Origin: Candidatus Omnitrophota bacterium
GTDB taxonomy: Bacteria > Omnitrophota > Koll11 > Aquiviventales > Aquiviventaceae
Direction of reading: 5' to 3'
DNA: 14,925 bases
NCBI GenBank assembly: GCA_016196415.1
Contig: JACPXS010000054.1
Location: 1-14,925, forward strand
Positions 1 to 7,061 of the stretch are shown in pieces (positions within the stretch are counted from its first letter, which is position 1; every line of letters starts with the position of its first letter). Both the position numbers and the translations under genes were made by a program. The notes below the pieces were generated by a model. That model searched no databases. It was not told the origin of the DNA and saw only the letters and a list, made by a program, of their open reading frames with translations.

Positions 1-22
1 GCGTTGTTGTGACTTCTCCTCC

Positions 23-50
23 AAACGCCTCTTGCCCAACTGGGGCGTTT
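23..50. repeat. Small inverted repeat of unknown role
   Basis: Arms AAACGCC (23-29) and GGCGTTT (44-50) are perfect complements around a 14-nt loop. The hairpin lies beyond the strong minus-strand terminator at 59-92 and is not followed by a clear T-run on either strand. It could belong to a gene outside the window or be a second, weaker terminator element. Nothing else is recognisable in positions 1-58. Confidence 0.3.
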
Positions 51-58
51 AGATCAAC

Positions 59-92
59 AAAAAAACGCAGAAGAGAGCGTCGCTCTCCTGCG
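59..92 (-). terminator. Intrinsic (Rho-independent) terminator ending the leftward gene series
   Basis: Read on the minus strand there is a stem CGCAG + GAGAG paired with CTCTC + CTGCG (positions 92-83 with 77-66), a 5-nt loop and a 2-nt bulge. It is followed at once by seven T residues (positions 65-59). This is a textbook intrinsic terminator layout. It lies about 105 bp beyond the stop codon of the leftmost pilZ gene, so it most likely ends the helicase-pilZ transcript. Confidence 0.85.
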
Positions 93-154
93 TATCAACG
101 TTGCCAGCCGACCGCTGGAAAAACGATCCGTCACTAAGCCGTCAGGGCGCCTGA

Positions 155-202
155 GATAACGTGCCAGGCACTTTTCCCTTGAAAAGTGCCTGGCACGTTA
201 TC
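155..202. repeat. Perfect palindrome with 22-bp arms (REP-like), containing the pilZ stop codon
   Basis: The arms at 155-176 and 181-202 are perfect reverse complements separated by the 4-nt loop CCTT. The core is GTGCCAGGCAC on one arm and GTGCCTGGCAC on the other, itself an almost complete palindrome. The TAA stop of the neighbouring pilZ gene (198-200) lies inside the right arm. The stem is far longer than a terminator needs and lacks its own T-run; a proper terminator follows 60 bp later. It resembles repetitive extragenic palindromes mobilised by REP-associated (Y1/RAYT) transposases, but no transposase is present here and that identity is inference. Confidence 0.7.
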
Positions 203-563
203 CGTGGGGGGGACGCTGGACGCTTAAGATGACGTGTTGCATCACTGCGTCCCGATCCTTCGGGGCGATCTCCAAAAATTTGACGCCCACCTCCACCGCC
301 CGCTGGCGCTCCGTCTTGCCGATCACCTCATACGGCTCGCACCAGACGACCTCCGCCGTGAAGTTCACCGGTTGCTCGCGATCCGGCAGCTTGAGGGCCA
401 CCTGCAGGCGCGTTCCAGGCTCAAGCACCCGGTCGGAAAAGAAGCACGCGCCGCCCCCGCCGACGTCTTTCGTCGCGGCGCGCTGGGCCTTGCCGGACGG
501 CAGCGCGGTGTACGTCGCTTCCAACCGCGTATCCAACCGGACAAAATGCCGACGCTCCTCCAT
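198..563 (-). CDS. PilZ domain protein (first of two paralogues)
   Basis: This is a 121-residue single-domain protein of the PilZ family, which usually binds cyclic di-GMP and acts on motility, polysaccharide export or transcription. The RxxxR motif is present (R5 and R9). The second motif, normally (D/N)xSxxG, reads DVGGGG (33-38), so the usual serine is glycine at 35. The C-terminal half has the beta-barrel pattern, including AEVVW. The ATG lies three bases after the helicase stop (TGA-TCC-ATG) and has GAGAGGGGGA upstream, so it is the last gene of that transcription unit. Its TAA stop sits in a long palindrome. It is clearly paralogous to the gene at 6625-6990 (same length, same GGGGAC and AEVVW blocks). 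The family is sure; cyclic di-GMP binding is open. Confidence 0.85.
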   Translation of the reverse strand: MEERRHFVRLDTRLEATYTALPSGKAQRAATKDVGGGGACFFSDRVLEPGTRLQVALKLPDREQPVNFTAEVVWCEPYEVIGKTERQRAVEVGVKFLEIAPKDRDAVMQHVILSVQRPPHG

Positions 564-566
564 GGA

Positions 567-2582
567 TCAGTCCCCCTCTCGGTCAGACGACGGCACCGAT
601 TCCACCTCGCCCTGCTCATACAGCGTGAACCGGATTTCCCGAAGGAATCGCGACGGCTGCAGGAGCAGCCCGCGCCCTCGCGCGCTGAGATCCATCAGCG
701 GGTGGCTGAGGTAGAGCTCGTCTTTCGCCCGGGTCGTGGCTACATAGAAGATGCGTCGCTCCTCTTCTTCGCCGTGGGTTTCCCGGAGGGCCATCTCCGA
801 TGGGAAATCCCCCTCGCACATCCGGATGACGAACACCACGCGCCACTCCAGCCCCTTCGCCTGATGGATGGAGCTTAGCACCAGCCGCTCGGTGTCGCGC
901 GAGCCGCCCCCGCCGACTTCCTGCCCGTACAGCTCGCCCAAGAGCACCAGCTCAGAGAGGAGGGTGCGCAGCGACCGGTAGGAGCGCGCAAATACCGCGA
1001 GCTGCTGGATGTCCTCCAAACGCGCTTGGGCGTCTTCATGCTTCGCTCGCAGGTAGTCAAGGTATCCCGTCTCAAGCACCGTGCGGATCACCTCGGAAGG
1101 AGGCTCATCTTCAGCCGCCGCCTTCAACATCCGCAGATCGTGCTGGAACCGTTTCAGGTGCGCCTGGGCGGCAAGAGGAAGCCCGAGGCCGATCGACGCG
1201 CTCATGGCGGCTTCGAGAGGGTTGGCCGATTTGGCCATGGCATCCCACAGCCGCGCGGCGGTGGCCTGGCCGACCCGCGGCAGCATCAGCCACAACCGCC
1301 TCCAGGCAATCTCATCGAACGGGTTCTCCAGCACCTTGAGGTGCGCCGTCACATCTTTGATGTGCGCCTGCTCAAAGAACCGCACGCCGGATCGCACGTC
1401 ATAGGGGATGTTCCGCTTGATGAGCTCCGCCTGCAGGATGGAGGAGTGGGCGTGCGCGCGGTAGAGCGCCGCCATCTCGGTGAGCGGAATGCCCTCATCG
1501 CGCAACTGCAGGATCCGTTCCGCCACAAACGCCGCCTCCTGATAGACATCGGTGAGCGGCAGCACGACGGGGAGGCTGCCGCGCGCGCGGTGGGCCACGA
1601 GCGTCTTGCGGTGTTGCCGGCGGTTGTGGAGGATGCTCGCGTTGGTGAACTCCAGAATCTCAGGCGTGGACCGATAGTTGACCTCCAGTTTGAAGATCTC
1701 CGTGCCCGGGTTGCGCTCCGGAAACTTCAGGATGTTGTCATAATTCGCGCCCCGAAACTGATAGATGCTCTGAGCGTCGTCGCCCACCACCATGAGGGTG
1801 CGGCCGTTGTGTTCGGCGATCCGCTCCACGATCCGCGCCTGGATGATGTTGGTATCCTGGTACTCGTCCACCAACAGGTGCCGGAACTGCCGGCCCAGCC
1901 GCTCGGCGACGTCGGGATGCTCCTCGAGCAGCGTGAGCCAAAAGCGCAAGAGATCATCGTAGTCCATCGCGTTGGCCGAGCGCTTTTTCGCCTCGTAGCG
2001 CGCGCCGACGTGCTGGAGCGCTTCGATCCACATCGCGAAGTGCGGGGCGCGCTCCTCCACGACGGCCGAGAGGGGCCGCTGGGTGTTGAAGGCCATGCTG
2101 AGGAGTTCTCCGATCACCGACGGCGATGGAAACCGCTTGGCCTCTACGGGGATCTTCGCTTCCGTCACAGAGATCCGCAACAGATCGCGCTGATCCTCTT
2201 CATCCAGAATCGAGTAGTTGGGCTGGCGCCCCACCAGGGAGGCGTGCTGGCGCAGCAGCCGGTTCCCAATGGCGTGGAACGTCCCGCCCCAGATTGAGCC
2301 CGCATCGCCGCCCATCAGCGTCTCAACGCGGCTGAGCATCTCTCGAGCCGCTTTGTTGGTGAAGGTCGCCAGGAAAATCTGCGAGGGCGGGATGCCCGTC
2401 ATCATCAGATAGGCCACGCGGTAGGTGATCGTGCGGGTCTTGCCGGAGCCGGCCCCGGCGATCACGAGCTTCGGCCCATCCCCGCACGTGACCGCGGCGC
2501 GCTGGCCGTCGTTCAGATCATGCGTCAGATCGAGCTGGAAGGCCGCCCCCCGCGAGGAGGAGATGGTGAAGGTGCGCGTCAT
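567..2582 (-). CDS. UvrD/PcrA/Rep-family superfamily 1 DNA helicase
   Basis: This is an ATP-dependent 3'-5' DNA helicase of 671 residues, a length typical of Rep/PcrA/UvrD proteins acting in repair or replication restart. Visible motifs in order are: Q-motif LNDGQRAAV (23-31), Walker A AGAGSGKT (42-49), motif Ib TFTNKAAREM, GTFHAIGNRLLR, Walker B LLVDEYQD (DEYQD 239-243), motif III GDDAQSIYQFRGA, motif IV NYRSTPEIL, motif V SIHQAKGLEW and motif VI YVATTRAK (613-620). I chose the ATG at 2582 because the only longer frame starts with TTG at 2666 inside a repeat array and would add residues encoded by the repeats. No good Shine-Dalgarno precedes the ATG. The gene is followed three bases later by a pilZ gene. 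Sequence alone does not separate Rep, PcrA and UvrD. Confidence 0.93.
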   Translation of the reverse strand: MTRTFTISSSRGAAFQLDLTHDLNDGQRAAVTCGDGPKLVIAGAGSGKTRTITYRVAYLMMTGIPPSQIFLATFTNKAAREMLSRVETLMGGDAGSIWGGTFHAIGNRLLRQHASLVGRQPNYSILDEEDQRDLLRISVTEAKIPVEAKRFPSPSVIGELLSMAFNTQRPLSAVVEERAPHFAMWIEALQHVGARYEAKKRSANAMDYDDLLRFWLTLLEEHPDVAERLGRQFRHLLVDEYQDTNIIQARIVERIAEHNGRTLMVVGDDAQSIYQFRGANYDNILKFPERNPGTEIFKLEVNYRSTPEILEFTNASILHNRRQHRKTLVAHRARGSLPVVLPLTDVYQEAAFVAERILQLRDEGIPLTEMAALYRAHAHSSILQAELIKRNIPYDVRSGVRFFEQAHIKDVTAHLKVLENPFDEIAWRRLWLMLPRVGQATAARLWDAMAKSANPLEAAMSASIGLGLPLAAQAHLKRFQHDLRMLKAAAEDEPPSEVIRTVLETGYLDYLRAKHEDAQARLEDIQQLAVFARSYRSLRTLLSELVLLGELYGQEVGGGGSRDTERLVLSSIHQAKGLEWRVVFVIRMCEGDFPSEMALRETHGEEEERRIFYVATTRAKDELYLSHPLMDLSARGRGLLLQPSRFLREIRFTLYEQGEVESVPSSDREGD

Positions 2583-2599
2583 GGGAGGAACGCGGTGGG

Positions 2600-2631
2600 C
2601 GCGTTTGCGCGTTCGCGAGTTGTCGCGTTCA
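2600..2631. repeat. 8-bp minisatellite, array 1 (CGCGTTNN x4)
   Basis: Four consecutive 8-bp units of the form CGCGTTNN occupy 2600-2607, 2608-2615, 2616-2623 (one change, CGAGTT) and 2624-2631. Only the hexamer is conserved; the two spacer bases vary. The array faces a second array of the same unit in the opposite orientation at 2655-2686, with 23 bp between. It lies 17 bp upstream of the helicase ATG, in its 5' leader. Confidence 0.8.
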
Positions 2632-2654
2632 TGTGGATGCGGTAGGGTGTTCCG

Positions 2655-2686
2655 GCAACGCGCCAACGCGTTAACGCGGCAACGCG
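2655..2686. repeat. 8-bp minisatellite, array 2 (NNAACGCG x4, inverted relative to array 1)
   Basis: Four consecutive 8-bp units NNAACGCG occupy 2655-2662, 2663-2670, 2671-2678 and 2679-2686, with a perfect hexamer in every copy. This is the reverse complement of the unit in array 1, so the two arrays could fold into a hairpin of about 32 bp per arm with two-base mismatches at the variable spacers. The array ends one base before the TAA stop codon (2688-2690) of the preceding 92-residue gene. Confidence 0.8.
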
Positions 2687-2687
2687 T

Positions 2688-2966
2688 TTACCGGAGGAAT
2701 TCATCCATCAGGATGATGGGGTCGCGGTCGAGCACCGATCGGGCATCGGCGGCAATCGTATAGCGCTTGCCGTTGAAGATCAGGACGCCCTCCTGCACCA
2801 GTTGCTGCAGCCCTGCTTCTTCGAAGGCCTCGTGGAGGAAGAGCATTTCCTTCAAGGCGTCAAACGAGGCCCCTTGTGGATGATCGCGGTACAAAAAGGT
2901 CAGGACTTCCCGCGTCTGGACATCCCGAGAGGCCTCCACTAGACGCTGTCGAACGGTGAGATTCAT
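2688..2966 (-). CDS. Small protein of unknown function (92 aa), coupled to tatA
   Basis: I do not recognise this protein. The frame starts with ATG overlapping the tatA stop (ATGA, 4 bp shared), which implies translational coupling and a real gene. It is mostly helical with charged, regularly spaced hydrophobics (RQRLVEASRDVQTREVLTFL), then a basic beta-like stretch (LIFNGKRYTI). That pattern would suit a small winged-helix or helical adaptor fold, but this is only an impression. There is no membrane segment, signal peptide or cysteine. Its stop abuts an 8-bp repeat array. A longer upstream in-frame extension exists but is only the shadow of tatA. Confidence 0.65.
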   Translation of the reverse strand: MNLTVRQRLVEASRDVQTREVLTFLYRDHPQGASFDALKEMLFLHEAFEEAGLQQLVQEGVLIFNGKRYTIAADARSVLDRDPIILMDEFLR

Positions 2967-3133
2967 GGCTTCGAGGACGGCCGCTGCTTGTCCGAAGATC
3001 CCTTCATCGCCTCCTGGAAGGAGCGCAGCGCTTCCCCCAATCCCCGCGCGACTTCCGGGAGCCGCCTCGGTCCAATCACCACGAGCGCGATGATCCCAAT
3101 CACGACCAGCTCTGACAGTCCAAGATTTCCCAT
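2963..3133 (-). CDS. tatA: Sec-independent protein translocase subunit TatA/TatE-like
   Basis: This 56-residue protein has the standard TatA architecture: a very short N-terminus, one membrane helix (about residues 7-22, SELVVIGIIALVVIG), a hinge with the G-P-R-R-L-P motif, then an amphipathic helix (EVARGLGEALRSFQEAMKG) and a short polar tail. TatA forms the pore-like assembly that moves folded twin-arginine substrates across the inner membrane with TatC. No tatB or tatC is in the window. The ATG at 3133 is chosen because it places the helix at the N-terminus and is preceded by GGGAG; the longer frame is not plausible. It starts 13 bp after the upstream 135-aa gene and overlaps the downstream gene by 4 bp. 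At this length TatA is likelier than TatB. Confidence 0.9.
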   Translation of the reverse strand: MGNLGLSELVVIGIIALVVIGPRRLPEVARGLGEALRSFQEAMKGSSDKQRPSSKP

Positions 3134-3146
3134 GCACTCCCACCCC

Positions 3147-3554
3147 TCATGGTGATGCCATCGGCGCGCCGACATCGGCGAAATGCCCCTCAAGCTGATC
3201 AAGCGTGAGCGAAAGCCGCAGCCCATCCGGGCTCTCCACGATGAGTCGATACCCGCCAGGCACTGACTCACAGCTCAAGAGCGGCGCCTGGCTTGGCGCG
3301 GCCTCAACGATCCGCTGCACCGCGATCTCAGCGATTCGCTGGAGCATCAAGCGGCTCTTGACCCAGGGGGTCTTTGGCCGAGAAAACACACCGCGGCGGT
3401 TCGCTGCCTGGAGCTCCGGGCAGGCGCGCGTCAGGTCCAGTTCCAGGCTGAGCTGCCCGCCCTGGGGGATGACGCGCGCACCATCCACGCTGGCGCCATC
3501 GATCAGCTCGCTGAGATCCTTGACATCGCTCAGCACGCGCACCTCACGCTCCAT
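3147..3554 (-). CDS. Conserved-looking hypothetical protein (135 aa)
   Basis: I do not recognise this protein. It is soluble, with no signal peptide or membrane segment. The N-terminal half is acidic and beta-rich (VIPQGGQLSLELDL), the middle is a helical basic stretch (KSRLMLQRIAEIAVQRIVEAA), and the end is beta-like (GYRLIVESPDGLRLSLTLDQLEG). The ATG is supported by GAGGGAG seven bases upstream, which overlaps the stop codon of the comEA-like gene, so the two are probably translated from one message. tatA follows after 13 bp. A partner role with either neighbour is possible but unsupported. Confidence 0.7.
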   Translation of the reverse strand: MEREVRVLSDVKDLSELIDGASVDGARVIPQGGQLSLELDLTRACPELQAANRRGVFSRPKTPWVKSRLMLQRIAEIAVQRIVEAAPSQAPLLSCESVPGGYRLIVESPDGLRLSLTLDQLEGHFADVGAPMASP

Positions 3555-3566
3555 CGACGCGCTCCC

Positions 3567-4031
3567 TCACCGCACGGTGAGATAGTCCGCCAACGCGTCG
3601 CAGGTTTTTGGCCCGATCCCTGGAACCTGCGAGAGCTCCTCGGCCCGGTGGAATGGACCGTGACGGTCGCGATACGCCACAATCCGCTTGGCCAGGGTCG
3701 GCCCCACACCAGGTAAGCGCTCCAATTCTGCAATACCGGCCGTATTGACGTCAACTCCTCTCGCATGCCGCAGCGCCTGATCCCAGGTGGTTGACTCCAC
3801 CGGCTCACGGCGGGCCGACTCACGCTGCCTACCGTACCTGATCGCATGGCTGGTTGACCCATCCCCAGGCGGCGGTTGATCTGGCACGCTATCCGGGGGC
3901 GCGACGGAGGCGCTTCTCCTGATCCTGAAGGGTGGCTGCTGTCGCTGCCAGAGCAACGTCCCCGCCCCCAGCACCAGCAGGGCTCCGAGCCACGTCAACG
4001 TCTTTCGTTCCTGCTCCGTGAAATCCACCAT
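3567..4031 (-). CDS. ComEA-like membrane-anchored helix-hairpin-helix DNA-binding protein
   Basis: This 154-residue protein has a single N-terminal membrane helix (about 11-28), a Pro/Ser/Arg-rich linker (about 30-90), and a C-terminal tandem helix-hairpin-helix domain (93-152). The HhH motifs are LERLPGVGPTLAKRI and LSQVPGIGPKTCDAL, with the typical VDVNTA lead-in. In naturally competent bacteria such proteins hold incoming double-stranded DNA at the membrane or in the periplasm for ComEC. No comEC or pilus gene is visible here. Its ATG shares one base with the leuS stop (TGATG), implying coupling. A frame 14 codons longer exists, but it overlaps leuS and would put residues before the membrane helix for no reason. 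Confidence 0.88.
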   Translation of the reverse strand: MVDFTEQERKTLTWLGALLVLGAGTLLWQRQQPPFRIRRSASVAPPDSVPDQPPPGDGSTSHAIRYGRQRESARREPVESTTWDQALRHARGVDVNTAGIAELERLPGVGPTLAKRIVAYRDRHGPFHRAEELSQVPGIGPKTCDALADYLTVR

Positions 4032-4471
4032 CACACCACAATATTCACCAAGCGCTTCGGCACAACGATACACTGCTTGATGGACCGGCCGTTGACGAAC
4101 TTCTTGACTTGCTCGTGCTCCAGCACGGCCGCGCGCAACTGCTCCTCGCTCGCCTCGGCCGGCACGGTGATTCGCGCGCGAAGTTTCCCATTGACCTGCA
4201 CGACCAACAGCACCGTGGACTCCTCCAACGCCGACGGATCACACGCAGGCCACGGCTCGTGCGCCAGGCTGTTCGGATGCCCAAGGCGCTCCCACAACTC
4301 CTCGCACAGATGCGGGGCAAACGGGGACAGCAGCAGCACAAGGATCTCAACGGCTTGGCGCAGAGCGGTTCGGGGTTGGGGGTGCTGAGGCGGGGGCTGA
4401 TGCGCCATCGGTTCCTGAGACTTCTGACCGGCATCAAGGGCTTCGTACATGGCATTGACCAACTCCATCAT
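4031..4471 (-). pseudogene. leuS: leuS 3' part, out of frame: anticodon-binding and C-terminal domains of leucyl-tRNA synthetase
   Basis: From the ATG at 4471 this frame encodes 146 residues matching the end of bacterial LeuRS. It begins with [12 protein letters not shown] of the anticodon-binding domain, then ILVLLLSPFAPHLCEELWERLG, then the C-terminal domain with VVQVNGKLRARITVPA and the ending VPKRLVNIVV. The frame differs from the upstream leuS frame and opens just after a 7-bp tandem repeat (4477-4497). Normal LeuRS has roughly 40 more residues between the RFLNRVWRL block and this point, including the FNTAIS helix; they are absent. It is either a damaged gene, an assembly error, or a separately translated C-terminal piece (CAGGTG lies just before the ATG, too close for a good ribosome site). 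Its stop overlaps the comEA-like start. Confidence 0.8.
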
Positions 4472-6533
4472 CGCACCTGAACCCTGGACCCTGGACCAGT
4501 TCTCCGAGCCGCCACACGCGGTTGAGAAAGCGGTCCGCCCCCTCGATGCTGCGCGTGCTCCATGGCTTGACCGCCTCCAGCGGTCCCATGAACATCTCAT
4601 AGAGCCGGAAGGCATCCGCGCCATGGGCGGCGATCACCTCGTCCGGGTTCACCACGTTGCCCCTCGATTTGGACATCTTCTCCCCATCCTCGCCGAGGAT
4701 GAGCCCTTGGTTCACGAGCGTGTGAAACGGCTCAGGCGTGGAGACGAGCTTGAGATCGTAGAGGACCTTATGCCAGAACCGCGCGTAGAGCAGATGGAGC
4801 ACCGCGTGCTCCGCGCCGCCGATGTAGAGATCGACCGGCATCCAGTAGCGCTCAAGCGTCGGATCCCACGCGCGCGATGCGTTGCGCGGATCCAGGTAGC
4901 GCAAGTAGTACCAGCAGGAGCCGGCCCACTGCGGCATCGTGTTGGTTTCCCGTTCGGCAGAACCGCGACACGTCGGGCAGGTGGTCTGTTTCCAAGGAGA
5001 ACCGTCTGGATTGTTCGCTCGATCAAGCGGAGCCCCAATGAACGCCTCAGCCCCGGAAGAGGCCACGGGGACGCCGGGTTTGAAATCTGCCATGTCCGGC
5101 AACTGAAGTGGTAACGCGGACTCCGGGAGCGCGACTGGACCCTGACACGCATCGCGGCAGTGCACAATGGGAATGGGCTCGCCCCAATAGCGCTGGCGCG
5201 AGAACAGCCAGTCCCGGAGCTTATAGTTGATCGCCCGCCCCCCGACCCCGCGCGCGTTCAGCCAGTCGGTGATCTTCCCTGTCGCGTCCTCGCTCGAGAG
5301 CCCGGTAAACGGGCCGGAGTCGCGCATCCGACCCGCGTCCGTGTAGGCCTGCGTCAGGCCGGCCAGCTCGAGCGCGCGATCCTCCGGCACGATGACGATG
5401 CGCACATCCAACCCGTAGGTCAGCGCAAACTCAAGATCCCGCTGATCGTGCGCCGGCACCGCCATGATCGCACCTGTCCCGTAGGTGGCGAGCACGTAAT
5501 CCGCGATCCACACGGGAATCTTCTCCTGATTGACCGGGTTGACCGCGTAGGCGCCGGTGAATACCCCGGTTTTCTCCTTGGCGAGCTCGGTGCGTTCCAG
5601 CTCGCCTTTCCGCGACGCCACCGCCCGGTATTGCTCCACCAGGCCCCGCCGCTTTTCCGTCGTGAGGGACGGAACCAGCGGATGCTCAGGGGCGAGCACG
5701 ATGTACGTCGTCCCGAAGAGCGTATCGGGCCGCGTGGTGTAGATCTTCAGCTCCACAGCGTCCGCCCGCCGACGACTGCGCGTGCCGTCAAGGAGGGCAT
5801 CGGGGATCGCCTTGGCGTCGATCGCAAGACCAAACCACACCTCGACGCCTTCGCTCCTGCCGATCCAATGGCGCTGCATGTCCTTAATGTGCGGCGGCCA
5901 GTCCAACCCCTCCAGATCATTGAGCAGCCGATCCGCGTAGGCCGTAATCTTGAGCATCCACTGGCGCATCGGGCGTCGCTCAACCGGATGATTCTTGCGT
6001 TCGCAGCGGCCATCCGCCACTTCTTCGTTGGCCAGCACGGTGCCGCACGAGGGGCACCACCACACCGGCGCGTCGGCCATGTAGGCCAACCCGCGCTCAT
6101 ACAACTTCAGAAAAATCCACTGCGTCCATTTCACGTAGGCCGGATCCGTGGTATCAAGTTCCCGGTCCCAGTCGTACGAAAAACCCAGACGCTTGATTTG
6201 GCGTCTGAAGGTCTCGATGTTCTTGCGCGTCGTCAACGCCGGGTGGGTGCCGGTCTCGATCGCGTATTGCTCGGTGGGCAACCCGAATGCATCCCATCCC
6301 ATGGGATGCAGCACGTTATAGCCCCGCATGCGCCGAAACCGCGCCACGATATCCGTCGCGGTGTACCCTTCGGGATGGCCGACGTGCAACCCCGCGCCTG
6401 ACGGATACGGAAACATGTCCAGCACATAGCACTTGGGCGTTGGGCCGCCATCCACGGCGCGGAAGGTGCGCCGCTCCTCCCAAACCCGCTGCCACTTGGG
6501 CTCGATCTGACGGAATGGATAGTTGTCAGGCAT
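4434..6533 (-). CDS. leuS: leuS 5' part: leucyl-tRNA synthetase catalytic and editing domains, frameshifted near the 3' end
   Basis: LeuRS charges tRNA-Leu with leucine in the cytoplasm. This frame (699 residues, about 678 genuine) holds the HVGH form of the HIGH motif (50-53), two CxxC zinc-type motifs (CPSC and CPTC), the CP1 editing domain with TTRPDT (266-271) and AVPAHDQRD, the [11 protein letters not shown] block and KMSKS (619-623). The start [15 protein letters not shown] is the usual LeuRS beginning, although no clear Shine-Dalgarno precedes it. After [14 protein letters not shown] the reading runs into a 7-bp tandem repeat and then about 20 unrelated residues (ending in CHVRSP) before a stop. 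The remaining domains follow in another frame (4031-4471). Removing one heptamer would join the frames, but about 40 residues would still be missing. The N-terminal part shows no other damage, as expected for an essential gene. Confidence 0.93.
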   Translation of the reverse strand: MPDNYPFRQIEPKWQRVWEERRTFRAVDGGPTPKCYVLDMFPYPSGAGLHVGHPEGYTATDIVARFRRMRGYNVLHPMGWDAFGLPTEQYAIETGTHPALTTRKNIETFRRQIKRLGFSYDWDRELDTTDPAYVKWTQWIFLKLYERGLAYMADAPVWWCPSCGTVLANEEVADGRCERKNHPVERRPMRQWMLKITAYADRLLNDLEGLDWPPHIKDMQRHWIGRSEGVEVWFGLAIDAKAIPDALLDGTRSRRRADAVELKIYTTRPDTLFGTTYIVLAPEHPLVPSLTTEKRRGLVEQYRAVASRKGELERTELAKEKTGVFTGAYAVNPVNQEKIPVWIADYVLATYGTGAIMAVPAHDQRDLEFALTYGLDVRIVIVPEDRALELAGLTQAYTDAGRMRDSGPFTGLSSEDATGKITDWLNARGVGGRAINYKLRDWLFSRQRYWGEPIPIVHCRDACQGPVALPESALPLQLPDMADFKPGVPVASSGAEAFIGAPLDRANNPDGSPWKQTTCPTCRGSAERETNTMPQWAGSCWYYLRYLDPRNASRAWDPTLERYWMPVDLYIGGAEHAVLHLLYARFWHKVLYDLKLVSTPEPFHTLVNQGLILGEDGEKMSKSRGNVVNPDEVIAAHGADAFRLYEMFMGPLEAVKPWSTRSIEGADRFLNRVWRLGELVQGPGFRCDDGVGQCHVRSP
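4477..4497. repeat. 7-bp tandem repeat (CTGRACC x3) at the leuS frame break
   Basis: Three consecutive heptamers, CTGAACC (4477-4483), CTGGACC (4484-4490) and CTGGACC (4491-4497), sit exactly where the leuS reading frame is lost. Seven is not a multiple of three, so each gain or loss of a unit changes frame; two copies (or five) would place the upstream frame in register with the downstream one. The encoded residues do not match LeuRS, so the repeat replaces normal coding sequence. Confidence 0.8.
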
Positions 6534-6624
6534 GGGTGTTCACGCGTGTGGCGGTCGGAGGATGGGCGTCAGCGGCCGGGTCTCAACGCGACGCTCAACA
6601 GCCCTCCACCCCCTCGAGGCGCGC

Positions 6625-6990
6625 TCACGCGCAAGGCGGGAGCGCGTTGAGTTTCGCGTACTGCATGATGGCGGTATAGTCCGCTGGATCAATGCGCACG
6701 AACTTCACGCCAAGCTCAGCCGGCGCATCGGCGTACGGCGTTGCCGGCGACCCCATGCGCTTGTACCATACGACCTCGGCGACACACCGGATGGGCGCAG
6801 AGCGATCGGGCAATGCGATCTCCAACTCAAGCCGGGTTCCCAGATGAAACACGCCTGCGACCGCAAGACACGCCCCCCCGCCCCCAATATCCTTCGTGAG
6901 GGCCCGCTGGACCTTGCCGGTTACGATGGTCCGAAGAAACGTGGTGAGGCGGCTTCTCAGCCGAATGGATTGTCGCTGCTCATCGGCCAT
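6625..6990 (-). CDS. PilZ domain protein (second of two paralogues)
   Basis: This is a 121-residue single PilZ domain. The RxxxR motif is R6-R10; the second motif reads DIGGGG (34-39), again with glycine where (D/N)xSxxG has serine. TGKVQRALTKDIGGGGAC and AEVVW align directly with the gene at 198-563, so the two are paralogues within the same gene series. It lies 91 bp upstream of leuS and 71 bp downstream of a membrane-protein gene. No clear Shine-Dalgarno is seen before the ATG at 6990. Its partner could be a motility or envelope system elsewhere, but this is unknown. Confidence 0.85.
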   Translation of the reverse strand: MADEQRQSIRLRSRLTTFLRTIVTGKVQRALTKDIGGGGACLAVAGVFHLGTRLELEIALPDRSAPIRCVAEVVWYKRMGSPATPYADAPAELGVKFVRIDPADYTAIMQYAKLNALPPCA

Positions 6991-7061
6991 GCGATCACAG
7001 TCCAGGAACGAGCCAGCGGCCGGCGAGCCAGCCTCCGGAGGAGCACATCAGCGGGACGCGA

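Noticed and set aside
1026..2297. 423-codon open frame on the plus strand opposite the helicase gene
   Set aside because: It is antisense to clear helicase motifs, has an Arg/His/Leu-rich composition typical of reverse frames in GC-rich DNA, and has no recognisable domain.
2583..2666. Longer helicase start at TTG 2666
   Set aside because: The extra 28 residues would be encoded by the 8-bp repeats and their spacer, and family members start close to the Q-motif.
5160..6401. 413-codon open frame on the plus strand opposite leuS
   Set aside because: It mirrors conserved LeuRS catalytic and editing sequence; composition is Arg/Pro/His-rich with no domain, so it is a reverse-frame artefact.
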